Origin: Candidatus Cohnella colombiensis | GTDB lineage: Bacteria > Bacillota > Bacilli > Paenibacillales > Paenibacillaceae | Reading direction: 5' to 3' | Assembly: GCA_029203125.1 (NCBI GenBank) | Contig: CP119317.1 | Coordinates: 2,356,001-2,420,000 of the forward strand | DNA: 64,000 nucleotides | Shown here: one piece after another, positions 34,101 through 41,688 of the stretch | How the letters are laid out: every line of letters begins with the position of its first letter | Numbering within the stretch: the stretch's first letter is position 1 | The notes under the pieces: model-generated | The model's database searches: none | Told to the model about the DNA's origin: nothing | What the model saw: the letters and a program-made list of their open reading frames with translations, nothing else | Translations under genes and position numbers: made by a program

Positions 34101-34829
34101 TTATGTTCCAACGATTATTGCAATCGACGAATAATTATCATGGTCGGGCTTTGCTCTTCGAACGAGTCGGTCATTCATTCGGTTCAGCCATTGCTCGGGT
34201 GTCGTTGACTTAGAGAGATCAACTTCCATCTCCGTCTCCGTCACATACTCCCAGAAACCATCACTACATAGCAAGAACGCATCTCCCGGTTTAACTTGAA
34301 CCGGCGCCCTCACATCTGGACGAACTGCACCTTCTGCACCAAGAACACGCAATAAGCGACTGCGATCCTCATGCTGTCGAATTTGTCCCCTAGTGATTTC
34401 CCCCATACTAACAAGACTTTGGCAAACGCTATGATCTTTCGTTTCCGTGAAAATTGTACCCCCGCGAAAATGATACAACCGTGAGTCTCCGACATGTGCC
34501 CATGACGCTGTCCGATAATCTGACGCAAGCATGACGATTGTCGTTCGCATGCGAGAAAGCTTCATCTCTTGCTTCTGATAAGCATGTAACGTTTCATGAG
34601 CCTCTTGGATGTAATATCTCATAATGGCTTCAGAATGTAACTGCTTCCGTCCCGCTGCTTCAATCACTCGTTGAACAGCAAGACTAGACGCCATTTGCCC
34701 ACCTTCATGACCGCCAAGTCCATCTGCAATAATCCAACAACCATATTGATCTAGTTGTATAAATTTACAGCAATCCTCATTGACCTTCCTACCGCCAACT
34801 TCACTACTAGAAGCTGTCATGAATTTCAT
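34101..34829 (-). CDS. PP2C-type protein phosphatase (soluble)
   Basis: A 242-residue PPM-family Ser/Thr phosphatase needing Mn2+/Mg2+. Metal-binding residues are in KVNEDCC, WIIADGLGGHEGGQ and LLCSDGFW, and SWAHVGDSRLY is motif typical. Several starts are close together; the ATG at 34829 is six bases after AGGAGG. No membrane segment. It lies between the kinase and the FHA-protease gene. Confidence 0.92.
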   Translation of the reverse strand: MKFMTASSSEVGGRKVNEDCCKFIQLDQYGCWIIADGLGGHEGGQMASSLAVQRVIEAAGRKQLHSEAIMRYYIQEAHETLHAYQKQEMKLSRMRTTIVMLASDYRTASWAHVGDSRLYHFRGGTIFTETKDHSVCQSLVSMGEITRGQIRQHEDRSRLLRVLGAEGAVRPDVRAPVQVKPGDAFLLCSDGFWEYVTETEMEVDLSKSTTPEQWLNRMNDRLVRRAKPDHDNYSSIAIIVGT

Positions 34830-34855
34830 CACGGTCCTCCTGATTCACCTAACAA

Positions 34856-36220
34856 TTATCTTACTTCGAACGTATAGTTAGGGTTAGCAACATAGAACCT
34901 GTCTCCACGCTGGAGCACATAGTAACTGCCTGGCTGGAGACGCTCTCCAGATTGTAAAAATGTACCGTTCGAGGATCCATGATCTTCTAAAATAAATTGA
35001 TTATTCAGTCCGTCGTATTGAATCGTACAGTGCTTCCGACTAATATCAGGAGTTCCAGTGAAAACAAGCTGACTTTGTAATGGATCACGACCGAGTGTAA
35101 TCGAATTCGTAGTTAAGTCATAGGAGGAATCTTTAAATTCACCTGTTAGACCATAAAGCGATGGCGATCCCGCAGTACTAATACCTGAACCTACCTGCGC
35201 TACGTTGCTAGGGGAGTGATGTTGTGCAAGTGGAGTCGCTAACGATTCCATAGAATGTCCAGCATGACTTGCAACGGCTACAGGTTGACTACGATTTTTC
35301 CGGACAATAAGAAAAGCTCCACCGACCAGTATAACTGCGCCCCCGATTACATATGAAATCGTATTGTCAGATTTGCTGTTCACGGTTTTTTCTGTTGTCG
35401 TACTCTTCTCGTCCTTACCGGATGACTCGCCAGTATCCGAGCTCTCACTGCCATTCTTTCCTTGCTTCCAACCGTCTGCAAGCTCATAGGGTACGTTGTT
35501 GTCCTCAAGTAGAGGAATCAATTCGTCCACTTGTACAGCGCCGAACAGCCCTTGAGCATCCTCGCCAACGATCGTAAACGTATTAATCCCGATAACCTCT
35601 CCGCGATCATTCACAAGTGGACCACCCGAATTCCCGTGATTGATTGCCGCACTAACTTGATAAACCTTACGGCCCTGGGCCTTATCTTCAACAATTTTAC
35701 TAACATTGCCTTGGTTAATCGTCACATTCTCGGGTCTCGAATCGAACTCCTGATCTTTACCGTAGGCTTGATCGGCAAGTCCAGGAAACCCTAATGTCCA
35801 GACGTGCTCTACAGCACTTACATGATCGCTCAATGTTAGTTTAAATGGTGTAATCCGGATCGGCTCGCTGATTTGTAGAATCGCCAAGTCCTTACCATCT
35901 TGCGAGTAGTAGTCAATAACCGTTGCGGGTATAAATGATTCCTGATCATCATCACGATGGATATAGACATACTGCATATCCGCAATGACATGATGGTTCG
36001 TTATAAAATATTGAACGCGATTCGATGTGCCAACGGGCCAGCCAGTCCCCGTTCCACCGTTGCCATCATCGTTAAAAGCTAGCACTCGAACAACACTTTC
36101 TCTAGCTTTCAGCACCGTTTCTTCAGCAGAAGCTGCACTTACTATGGGAGTAAGTGCAATTGCAACTAATAGTATTGAAAAGATTAAGCTAAACCCTGTT
36201 TTTACTCGTTTACTCTTCAA
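34856..36220 (-). CDS. HtrA-like trypsin-fold protease fused to an FHA domain
   Basis: A 454-residue protein. A signal peptide (1-30) is followed by a trypsin-like protease domain with triad H77 (NHHV), D111 (KDLAIL) and S198 (GNSGGPL). A linker rich in Ser/Thr/Lys (about 255-285) and a membrane helix (about 290-306) lead to a cytoplasmic FHA domain (about 375-450; ITLGRDPLQSQLVF, SRKHCTI, GSSNGTFL). There is no PDZ domain. It starts at TTG after AGGAG. The layout puts the protease outside and the phosphothreonine reader inside, so phosphorylation may recruit or gate it. Confidence 0.9.
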   Translation of the reverse strand: MKSKRVKTGFSLIFSILLVAIALTPIVSAASAEETVLKARESVVRVLAFNDDGNGGTGTGWPVGTSNRVQYFITNHHVIADMQYVYIHRDDDQESFIPATVIDYYSQDGKDLAILQISEPIRITPFKLTLSDHVSAVEHVWTLGFPGLADQAYGKDQEFDSRPENVTINQGNVSKIVEDKAQGRKVYQVSAAINHGNSGGPLVNDRGEVIGINTFTIVGEDAQGLFGAVQVDELIPLLEDNNVPYELADGWKQGKNGSESSDTGESSGKDEKSTTTEKTVNSKSDNTISYVIGGAVILVGGAFLIVRKNRSQPVAVASHAGHSMESLATPLAQHHSPSNVAQVGSGISTAGSPSLYGLTGEFKDSSYDLTTNSITLGRDPLQSQLVFTGTPDISRKHCTIQYDGLNNQFILEDHGSSNGTFLQSGERLQPGSYYVLQRGDRFYVANPNYTFEVR

Positions 36221-36233
36221 TTGGATAACTCCT

Positions 36234-37175
36234 CTACTTATAAGCTAACATCGCGACTGTCACATTATCTTGGTTGTCACTGTTTTTCGACAACACCTTA
36301 TGTACAAGCATCTCTGTTAATAATTGAATGTCCGAATGTCCCGCAAAGCATGAGACCATTTCTTGCTCTGAGAGTGTCCCATGGAGTCCGTCGCTGCAAA
36401 GCATAATAACATCCCCATGCCGAAGAGGATACGAGGTCCAATTCTGATCCACCTCTTCTACCTTAGGAATACCTAAATAGCTTGTCAGCGTATTACGTTC
36501 TGGGTGCGTTAACGCTTCTTCACGAGTAAGCTTACCTTGAATGACTTCTTCCTGCAGTTTACGAGCATAGTTGTGATCCTCCGTGAGCTGGGTTAAATAT
36601 CCTTCTCGATATAAATATATTCGACTGTCCCCAACGGATATCCAATAAAGCTGATCTTCTCGAATAACTGCAGTCATGAGCGTCGTTCCAATGTTATATT
36701 CCATATTGGATTGAACCGCCAATTGGCATACCGCTTCATTGGCAGCTTGTAAAGAACGAAGTAATGCTTGTGGCACCGATTCATTCTCAGAATGAGCTGC
36801 ATACTGTTGCAACATGACTTTTACAGCCAAATTACTCGCTTCGCTACCCTTTGCGAGACCACCCATTCCATCTGCTAATGTCACAAAGATTCCCGCTGTT
36901 TGGACAACAGAAATATCGTTAAAGTCTGAAAACCCAAACGCATCTTGTTGTTCCTGACGTCTACCGACATGTTGAGCATTTCCAGGCTGTATGTGGAATT
37001 GAGGAGGTTGGAGGATGACCGTTTGTAGGTCTACAGAACGATCTAGCGGTTTGAGCATGGTAACAGATTTTTTGGGCCTTTGCTTCTGCCGTGTAGAAAT
37101 AATCCACCCGCATGCGAAACTAGCAGCTACGCCGGCGAAAATCATGAGCCCAATCCCCCACATATGTAACATCAT
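36234..37175 (-). CDS. PP2C-type protein phosphatase, membrane-anchored
   Basis: A 313-residue PPM-family phosphatase and first gene of the operon. It differs from the soluble PP2C by an N-terminal membrane helix (about 5-27) and a basic linker. The catalytic domain (about 70-310) has the metal residues in RRQEQQDAFG, TLADGMGGLAKGSEASN, LYWISVGDSRIYLY and LCSDGLHG. GGGAGG precedes the double ATG. It would act next to the membrane kinase. Confidence 0.92.
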   Translation of the reverse strand: MMLHMWGIGLMIFAGVAASFACGWIISTRQKQRPKKSVTMLKPLDRSVDLQTVILQPPQFHIQPGNAQHVGRRQEQQDAFGFSDFNDISVVQTAGIFVTLADGMGGLAKGSEASNLAVKVMLQQYAAHSENESVPQALLRSLQAANEAVCQLAVQSNMEYNIGTTLMTAVIREDQLYWISVGDSRIYLYREGYLTQLTEDHNYARKLQEEVIQGKLTREEALTHPERNTLTSYLGIPKVEEVDQNWTSYPLRHGDVIMLCSDGLHGTLSEQEMVSCFAGHSDIQLLTEMLVHKVLSKNSDNQDNVTVAMLAYK

Positions 37176-37228
37176 CTATCCTCCCAAACTTGTTGAAAAG
37201 GTGCTTTTTTCCTAGATATTTTAACCCA

Positions 37229-37256
37229 ATTATACTAAGATTTCTTATTAATACAA
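37229..37256 (-). promoter_or_regulatory. Promoter of the FHA/kinase/phosphatase operon
   Basis: Minus strand TTGTAT (37256-37251), 16 bases, TATAAT (37234-37229), about 55 bases before the first gene. Confidence 0.6.
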
Positions 37257-37385
37257 CCAAATTCAGCTTAAATTAATGATAATATTTAGTAGCTATGATT
37301 TTCTTCACCTTGAATATGTGCAAATCCAATAACACCTACTTTATTTTCATTCAGCAGCATTCCCTCTAATGTAATTATTTTTTCC

Positions 37386-37414
37386 CTGACAAAAGTCACA
37401 TAGAAGTCTATAAT
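37386..37414 (+). promoter_or_regulatory. Promoter of the KapD-like gene
   Basis: CTGACA (37386-37391), 17 bases, TATAAT (37409-37414), about 48 bases before the start. Confidence 0.6.
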
Positions 37415-37461
37415 AACAGAGGTAAGCATTTACCCATTTATGTCTTTTTGAGGTGCATGAA

Positions 37462-38118
37462 GTGACCATTATTGTATATGACTTAGAAATGACCGTAAGA
37501 CGAAAAAAAGGGCAGATCGCCGAAATCATTGAAATTGGGGCAGCGAAAGTAGACATTGTCGATGAAGTTCCACAAATCATATCATCGTTCCAGGCGTTCG
37601 TTAAGCCGACGATCGTTCCTCTGTTAACTGCAGACACTACAACGTTTACCGGTATTACACAGGAAGATGTGAACGGTGCATATTCGTTAGCGCAGGTGAT
37701 ACGTGATTATGTCGAATGGATTGGTCCTGATGAATATTATTTGTGCGCTTGGGGTCCTGACGATCTTCGTCAGCTCGTACAGGAAAGCAGACTTCATCAC
37801 ATTCCCACTGACTGGATTGTGAACCACAACAACCTGCAGAAGATGATCTCCAAAATCTATAAGTTAGAAAAACATCAGCAAATGGGACTTAAACCCGCTC
37901 TTGAAATGCTCGAAATCCCTTTCTCAGGAACACACCATCGGGCGATGGATGATGCAATGAACACCGCACATATTCTAGTTAAGCTCTTCGATCAGCTCCA
38001 ATTTAAGCGCAATAAGCTTAGTGACGAGACTCACATCGAAAGCGAGGTTGTCTACAAAACCGAACATTATGAGAACCTACCTTTTGCGGGCCTATCGAAA
38101 TTGTTCTCACAAGAATAA
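37462..38118 (+). CDS. DEDD-family 3'-5' exonuclease (KapD-like)
   Basis: A 218-residue exonuclease-fold protein. The DEDDh metal residues are D7 and E9 (IVYDLEMT) and the HHRAMDDAMNTAH block near 160-172; CAWGPDDLRQL supplies the middle aspartate. GTG at 37462 is six bases after GAGGTG; an earlier GTG (37453) is also in frame. B. subtilis KapD has the same length and motifs and inhibits the KinA route to sporulation. That role is only suggested here, by similarity and by the sporulation context. A roughly 40-residue C-terminal tail is not part of the fold. Confidence 0.8.
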   Translation: MTIIVYDLEMTVRRKKGQIAEIIEIGAAKVDIVDEVPQIISSFQAFVKPTIVPLLTADTTTFTGITQEDVNGAYSLAQVIRDYVEWIGPDEYYLCAWGPDDLRQLVQESRLHHIPTDWIVNHNNLQKMISKIYKLEKHQQMGLKPALEMLEIPFSGTHHRAMDDAMNTAHILVKLFDQLQFKRNKLSDETHIESEVVYKTEHYENLPFAGLSKLFSQE

Positions 38119-38130
38119 GTGTGATAAAAT
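38101..38130 (+). promoter_or_regulatory. Possible promoter of ilvD
   Basis: TTGTTC (38101-38106), 18 bases, TAAAAT (38125-38130). It overlaps the end of the exonuclease gene. No T-box or CodY site was recognised with confidence. Confidence 0.35.
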
Positions 38131-38174
38131 AATATTTATTACAATCTGGATAATAAGAAAGCGAGGGATTATCG

Positions 38175-39860
38175 ATGTCCGCCAAAAAAATGCGTTCAGA
38201 CATGATTACTAAAGGCTTTGACCGCGCTCCCCACCGTAGCTTGCTACGTGCTGCTGGTGTGAAGGAAGAAGATTTCGGCAAGCCTTTCATTGCAGTGTGC
38301 AATTCATATATTGATATTGTTCCCGGCCATGTTCATCTCCAAGAGTTCGGTAAAATCGTAAAAGAAGCAATCCGTGAAGCAGGCGGTGTACCTTTCGAGT
38401 TCAACACGATCGGTGTCGATGATGGGATCGCAATGGGACATATCGGTATGCGCTATTCTCTTGCAAGTCGTGAAATCATCGCTGACTCTGTCGAAACAAT
38501 GGTCAATGCCCACTGGTTCGACGGTATGGTCTGTATTCCGAACTGTGACAAAATTACACCCGGAATGATGATGGCTGCACTTCGTGTCAATATTCCTACG
38601 ATCTTCGTTAGTGGTGGACCAATGAAAGCGGGTCGCACAAGCGATGGCCGTGCAATTTCATTAACGTCTGTTTTTGAGGGCGTTGGTGCTTTTATGACAG
38701 GTAAAATCGATGAAAAGAGCTTAACAGAGCTCGAACAATATGGTTGTCCGACATGTGGCTCCTGTTCCGGAATGTTCACAGCAAATTCCATGAACTGTTT
38801 AGCAGAGGTGCTTGGATTGGCATTGCCTGGCAATGGTACAATTCTTGCTGTCGCTCCAGAACGTAAAGATTTTGTTCGCCAATCTGCTCGTCAATTGATG
38901 GAACTCATTAAGAAGGATTTGAAGCCGCGTGATATCGTTACGAAAGCATCGATCGACAATGCTTTTGCTCTTGATATGGCGATGGGCGGTTCGACGAACA
39001 CTGTTCTTCACACGTTAGCGCTAGCTCATGAAGCTGATATTGAATATCCAATCGAACGGATTAATGAAGTAGCAAAACGAGTGCCTTATTTGTCCAAGCT
39101 TGCTCCTGCTTCCGATCATCATATCGAGGATCTGCATAACGCTGGTGGCGTAAGTGCAATTATTAATGAGTTGTTCAAAAAGGACGGCGCATTGAATGGT
39201 GACGTCTTGACTGTATCCGGAAAAACGTTGCGTGAAAATGTCGTTGGCTGTGAAATCGTTGATACGAACGTCATTCGTCCAATCGATGATCCGCATAGCA
39301 AAGAAGGCGGCTTGTCCGTTATGTTCGGTAACCTCGCACCTGGAGGCTCGATCATCAAGGTTGGAGCGGTAGATAAATCCGTTGGTGGCTATCACCGTGG
39401 ACCTGCAATTTGCTTCGACTCTCAAGAAGAGGCACTCGCTGGTATCGCAAACGGCAAAGTAAAAGAAGGGCATGTTGTCGTCATTCGCTATGAAGGACCG
39501 AAAGGCGGTCCAGGGATGCCTGAGATGCTCGCTCCAACGTCGCAAATCGTCGGTATGGGACTGGGAACGAAAGTTGGTCTCATTACAGACGGTCGATTCT
39601 CAGGTGCATCTCGTGGAATTTCGATCGGTCACGTTTCTCCTGAAGCAGCAGAAGGTGGTCCAATCGCCTTCGTTAATGATGGAGATATGATTGAACTCGA
39701 TATGAACAATCGGGTAATGACACTAGAAGTAAGTGACGAAGAGCTTGATCGTCGTCGCGCAGCATGGGCCGGCTTTGAACCGAAGATTAAACGCGGCTAC
39801 CTCGCACGTTATTCTGCGCTCGTAACGAACGCAAGTAATGGCGCCGTAATGAAGATTTAA
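38175..39860 (+). CDS. ilvD: Dihydroxy-acid dehydratase
   Basis: A 561-residue Fe-S enzyme that dehydrates 2,3-dihydroxy-3-methylvalerate or -isovalerate in Ile/Val synthesis. The cluster and Mg2+ region includes C42 (IAVCNSY), C124 (PNCDKITPG) and C191/C194/C197 (CPTCGSCSGM); VDDGIAMGHIGMRYSL and the terminal GRFSGASRG motif are diagnostic. GAGGG precedes the ATG. It stands alone, away from other ilv-leu genes, and has its own terminator. Confidence 0.97.
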   Translation: MSAKKMRSDMITKGFDRAPHRSLLRAAGVKEEDFGKPFIAVCNSYIDIVPGHVHLQEFGKIVKEAIREAGGVPFEFNTIGVDDGIAMGHIGMRYSLASREIIADSVETMVNAHWFDGMVCIPNCDKITPGMMMAALRVNIPTIFVSGGPMKAGRTSDGRAISLTSVFEGVGAFMTGKIDEKSLTELEQYGCPTCGSCSGMFTANSMNCLAEVLGLALPGNGTILAVAPERKDFVRQSARQLMELIKKDLKPRDIVTKASIDNAFALDMAMGGSTNTVLHTLALAHEADIEYPIERINEVAKRVPYLSKLAPASDHHIEDLHNAGGVSAIINELFKKDGALNGDVLTVSGKTLRENVVGCEIVDTNVIRPIDDPHSKEGGLSVMFGNLAPGGSIIKVGAVDKSVGGYHRGPAICFDSQEEALAGIANGKVKEGHVVVIRYEGPKGGPGMPEMLAPTSQIVGMGLGTKVGLITDGRFSGASRGISIGHVSPEAAEGGPIAFVNDGDMIELDMNNRVMTLEVSDEELDRRRAAWAGFEPKIKRGYLARYSALVTNASNGAVMKI

Positions 39861-39903
39861 ATGTAGTAAATATGGGTATCTCTAAAAAATCAACGCACAA
39901 AGT

Positions 39904-39942
39904 AAAAATGAGGATGGAGCAAGGTCCATCCTCATTTTTTTT
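39904..39942 (+). terminator. Terminator after ilvD
   Basis: AAAATGAGGATGGA and TCCATCCTCATTTT make a 14-bp stem with loop GCAAGG and nine T residues. Confidence 0.95.
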
Positions 39943-40052
39943 TGGTCTTTTGCAGCCTTCTTCAGAAGATTGTGTGCAAGCGAAAGCTATCCAAACTCTA
40001 GGCTTAATTTCGATCTCCATTTTTTGATTTTATAGGACTTATTCTTACCTCA

Positions 40053-40205
40053 ATCGATAAAGAAAAGAGGGCATGTATCTCCTGTAGGAGCGGTAGCGTT
40101 TGCCTTTGGGATCGTGAAATCTCATTTTTATGAGTTACCCGTTCAGATTTCACGATCCCAATAGCAACCGTAAGGAGATACATCCCCGCAAAAACCATAA
40201 TCGAG
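40053..40205 (+). repeat. ~152-bp structured repeat, copy A
   Basis: It starts ATCGATAAAG and ends CCATAATCGAG, near-inverted ends. The stem ATGTATCTCCT (40073-40083) pairs with AGGAGATACAT (40173-40183). Inside, GGGATCGTGAAATCT (40108-40122) pairs perfectly with AGATTTCACGATCCC (40145-40159). An apical CTCAT-TTTT-ATGAG hairpin completes it. Copy B (52550-52701) keeps the stems with different bases. Confidence 0.85.
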
Positions 40206-40267
40206 ATAAAAGAAGAATGAGGTTGCCCAAAAGTTACTCACTTTTAGGACATGCCCATTTCGCTATA

Positions 40268-40395
40268 TTGCAAATCATACAACTAAAATCTGATCTAAAA
40301 CCATCCGTTACGATTATGTTGCACATCATACAATCAAATCAGCTATACTCTCCCTTAGCAGTGATCTTCATGTGATTTCATTGTACGAACTGCAA
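40268..40395. repeat. Three copies of a short TTGCANNTCATACAA repeat
   Basis: TTGCAAATCATACAA (40268-40282) and TTGCACATCATACAA (40319-40333) in direct order; TTGTACGAACTGCAA (40381-40395) is an inverted relative. Flanking AAATC/GATTT is also shared. Confidence 0.6.
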
Positions 40396-40512
40396 CATAG
40401 ATAACAATCCCGTGAAGATAAGCTAGTTATATTGTTCAAAATACAACGTGCAATGGGACGCCCTCTATTTAATCATCGATTTAGGTAAGGAAAAGTTTAT
40501 GCACAATAGCTT

Positions 40513-41655
40513 TTAAGATTCCCATACCTCTAATATTTCTCGGGCGACACGTTCCCATGTGAAGTTCCGCTCCACCAAGCTGCGTCCCCGCATCCCCATC
40601 TCCCGACTTTGCCCCATATCAGATAATAGTTCATTGAGCTTTGACGCATACTCCCCCGCATCATTCGGATCTTGAATTAAGATCCCATTGCCATCATGAA
40701 TGACTTCGGGATTACCGCCTCTTGCTGTCGTTAAGAATGGAAGTCCTGTTGCCATAGCTTCGAAGTGTACTCTAGCAAGTGGCTCATCCCAGATTGATGT
40801 ACACACGAATACGTCTCCAGCGTAAAACCAACGTTGTACCTCATGAGCTGGTACATATCCTGTCAGGATGACGGGAAATTTCGATTTCTCAACAAGAGAA
40901 CGCACATAGCTCACGTAATCACTGAACACAGTATCCTCTTGGTACCAAGTCCCTCCAACAATAACTAATGCAGCATCGGGATGTTTAATATATTCCATCG
41001 CTTTAACTAGCACATGAGGACCTTTATTTCTCGTCATTCGTCCAACAAACAAAATTACCTTCTTCGAGCTTAGCTGATGCTCCGCGCGAAGCTCCTCTCT
41101 CGCTTGTCGTGCTTGCGCTGATTGCTGCCACGGTGTGAATCTGTTCACATCTACACCCGAATAAATTGTCTTGAGTAGCGGATTCGCTTCCGGATATAAT
41201 TCTGAAATCGTATTTCCAATATAGTTGCTGATCGTAATAATCGTATCAAGCTCATATAGCGCAGCATAACCCTCAGCTTTGGACAGCTTCTCCTGCTTAA
41301 ACATATCATTGTGCATACTAAGAATAAGTCGTGCTTCAGGGGCTACCTCTCGTACAATAGGCACCAGCTTAGGACGATTAAACATATGGATAATATCGAA
41401 CTGTTCTGGGCTCGCTTGCAAGTAGTCAAACACTTCTTTTGCATAGATTTCAAAAACATTGTCAGACTGAACGCGAACATATCGTATACCCTCTACCGTC
41501 TCGTCATCAGGCAGATCAGGATCGGTTCTTCCGATAATCGTAATTCGATGACGCTGACTTAATATTGGAGCGACACCACAAATATAAGTTTGAATAGCTC
41601 CTCCACGTATATTCGGCACAGGCAGCTTTTCCGTGCAGATCATTAAGATATTCAA
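40513..41655 (-). CDS. GT4 glycosyltransferase, spore coat CotSA-like
   Basis: A 380-residue family 4 glycosyltransferase. The N-terminal Rossmann domain starts MNILMICTEKLPVPNIRGGA, which closely follows B. subtilis CotSA. The nucleotide-sugar domain has ILFVGRMTRNKGPHVL and the EPLARVHFEAMATGLP glutamate motif (about 290-305). It is the last gene of the glycan operon, 33 bases after the CotS-like gene. In B. subtilis CotSA and CotS lie together and are coat proteins made under sigma-K. The sugar transferred is unknown. Confidence 0.88.
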   Translation of the reverse strand: MNILMICTEKLPVPNIRGGAIQTYICGVAPILSQRHRITIIGRTDPDLPDDETVEGIRYVRVQSDNVFEIYAKEVFDYLQASPEQFDIIHMFNRPKLVPIVREVAPEARLILSMHNDMFKQEKLSKAEGYAALYELDTIITISNYIGNTISELYPEANPLLKTIYSGVDVNRFTPWQQSAQARQAREELRAEHQLSSKKVILFVGRMTRNKGPHVLVKAMEYIKHPDAALVIVGGTWYQEDTVFSDYVSYVRSLVEKSKFPVILTGYVPAHEVQRWFYAGDVFVCTSIWDEPLARVHFEAMATGLPFLTTARGGNPEVIHDGNGILIQDPNDAGEYASKLNELLSDMGQSREMGMRGRSLVERNFTWERVAREILEVWES

Positions 41656-41688
41656 AAGTCATCCTCCCTCCGCTCGTTAAGCCGCCCT

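Larger units (their letters stand above)
39945..40512. other. Gene-free convergent gap with structured and short repeats
   Basis: About 570 bases between ilvD and the glycosyltransferase. It contains structured element copy A (40053-40205), a GGTTGCCCAAAAGT...ACTTTTAGGACATGCC hairpin (about 40221-40256), and three copies of a short TTGCANNTCATACAA motif. No ORF with a ribosome site fits. Confidence 0.7.

Noticed and set aside
37347..37637. 96-codon frame antisense to the KapD-like gene start
   Set aside because: It crosses the promoter and start of a well-supported gene and has no ribosome site.
39021..39545. 174-codon frame antisense to ilvD
   Set aside because: It lies wholly inside ilvD on the other strand, has no ribosome site and is a codon-usage shadow.
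40053..40205. Riboswitch or T-box interpretation of the structured element
   Set aside because: Both copies lie at 3' ends between convergent genes, with no gene start downstream on either strand and no T-box core.
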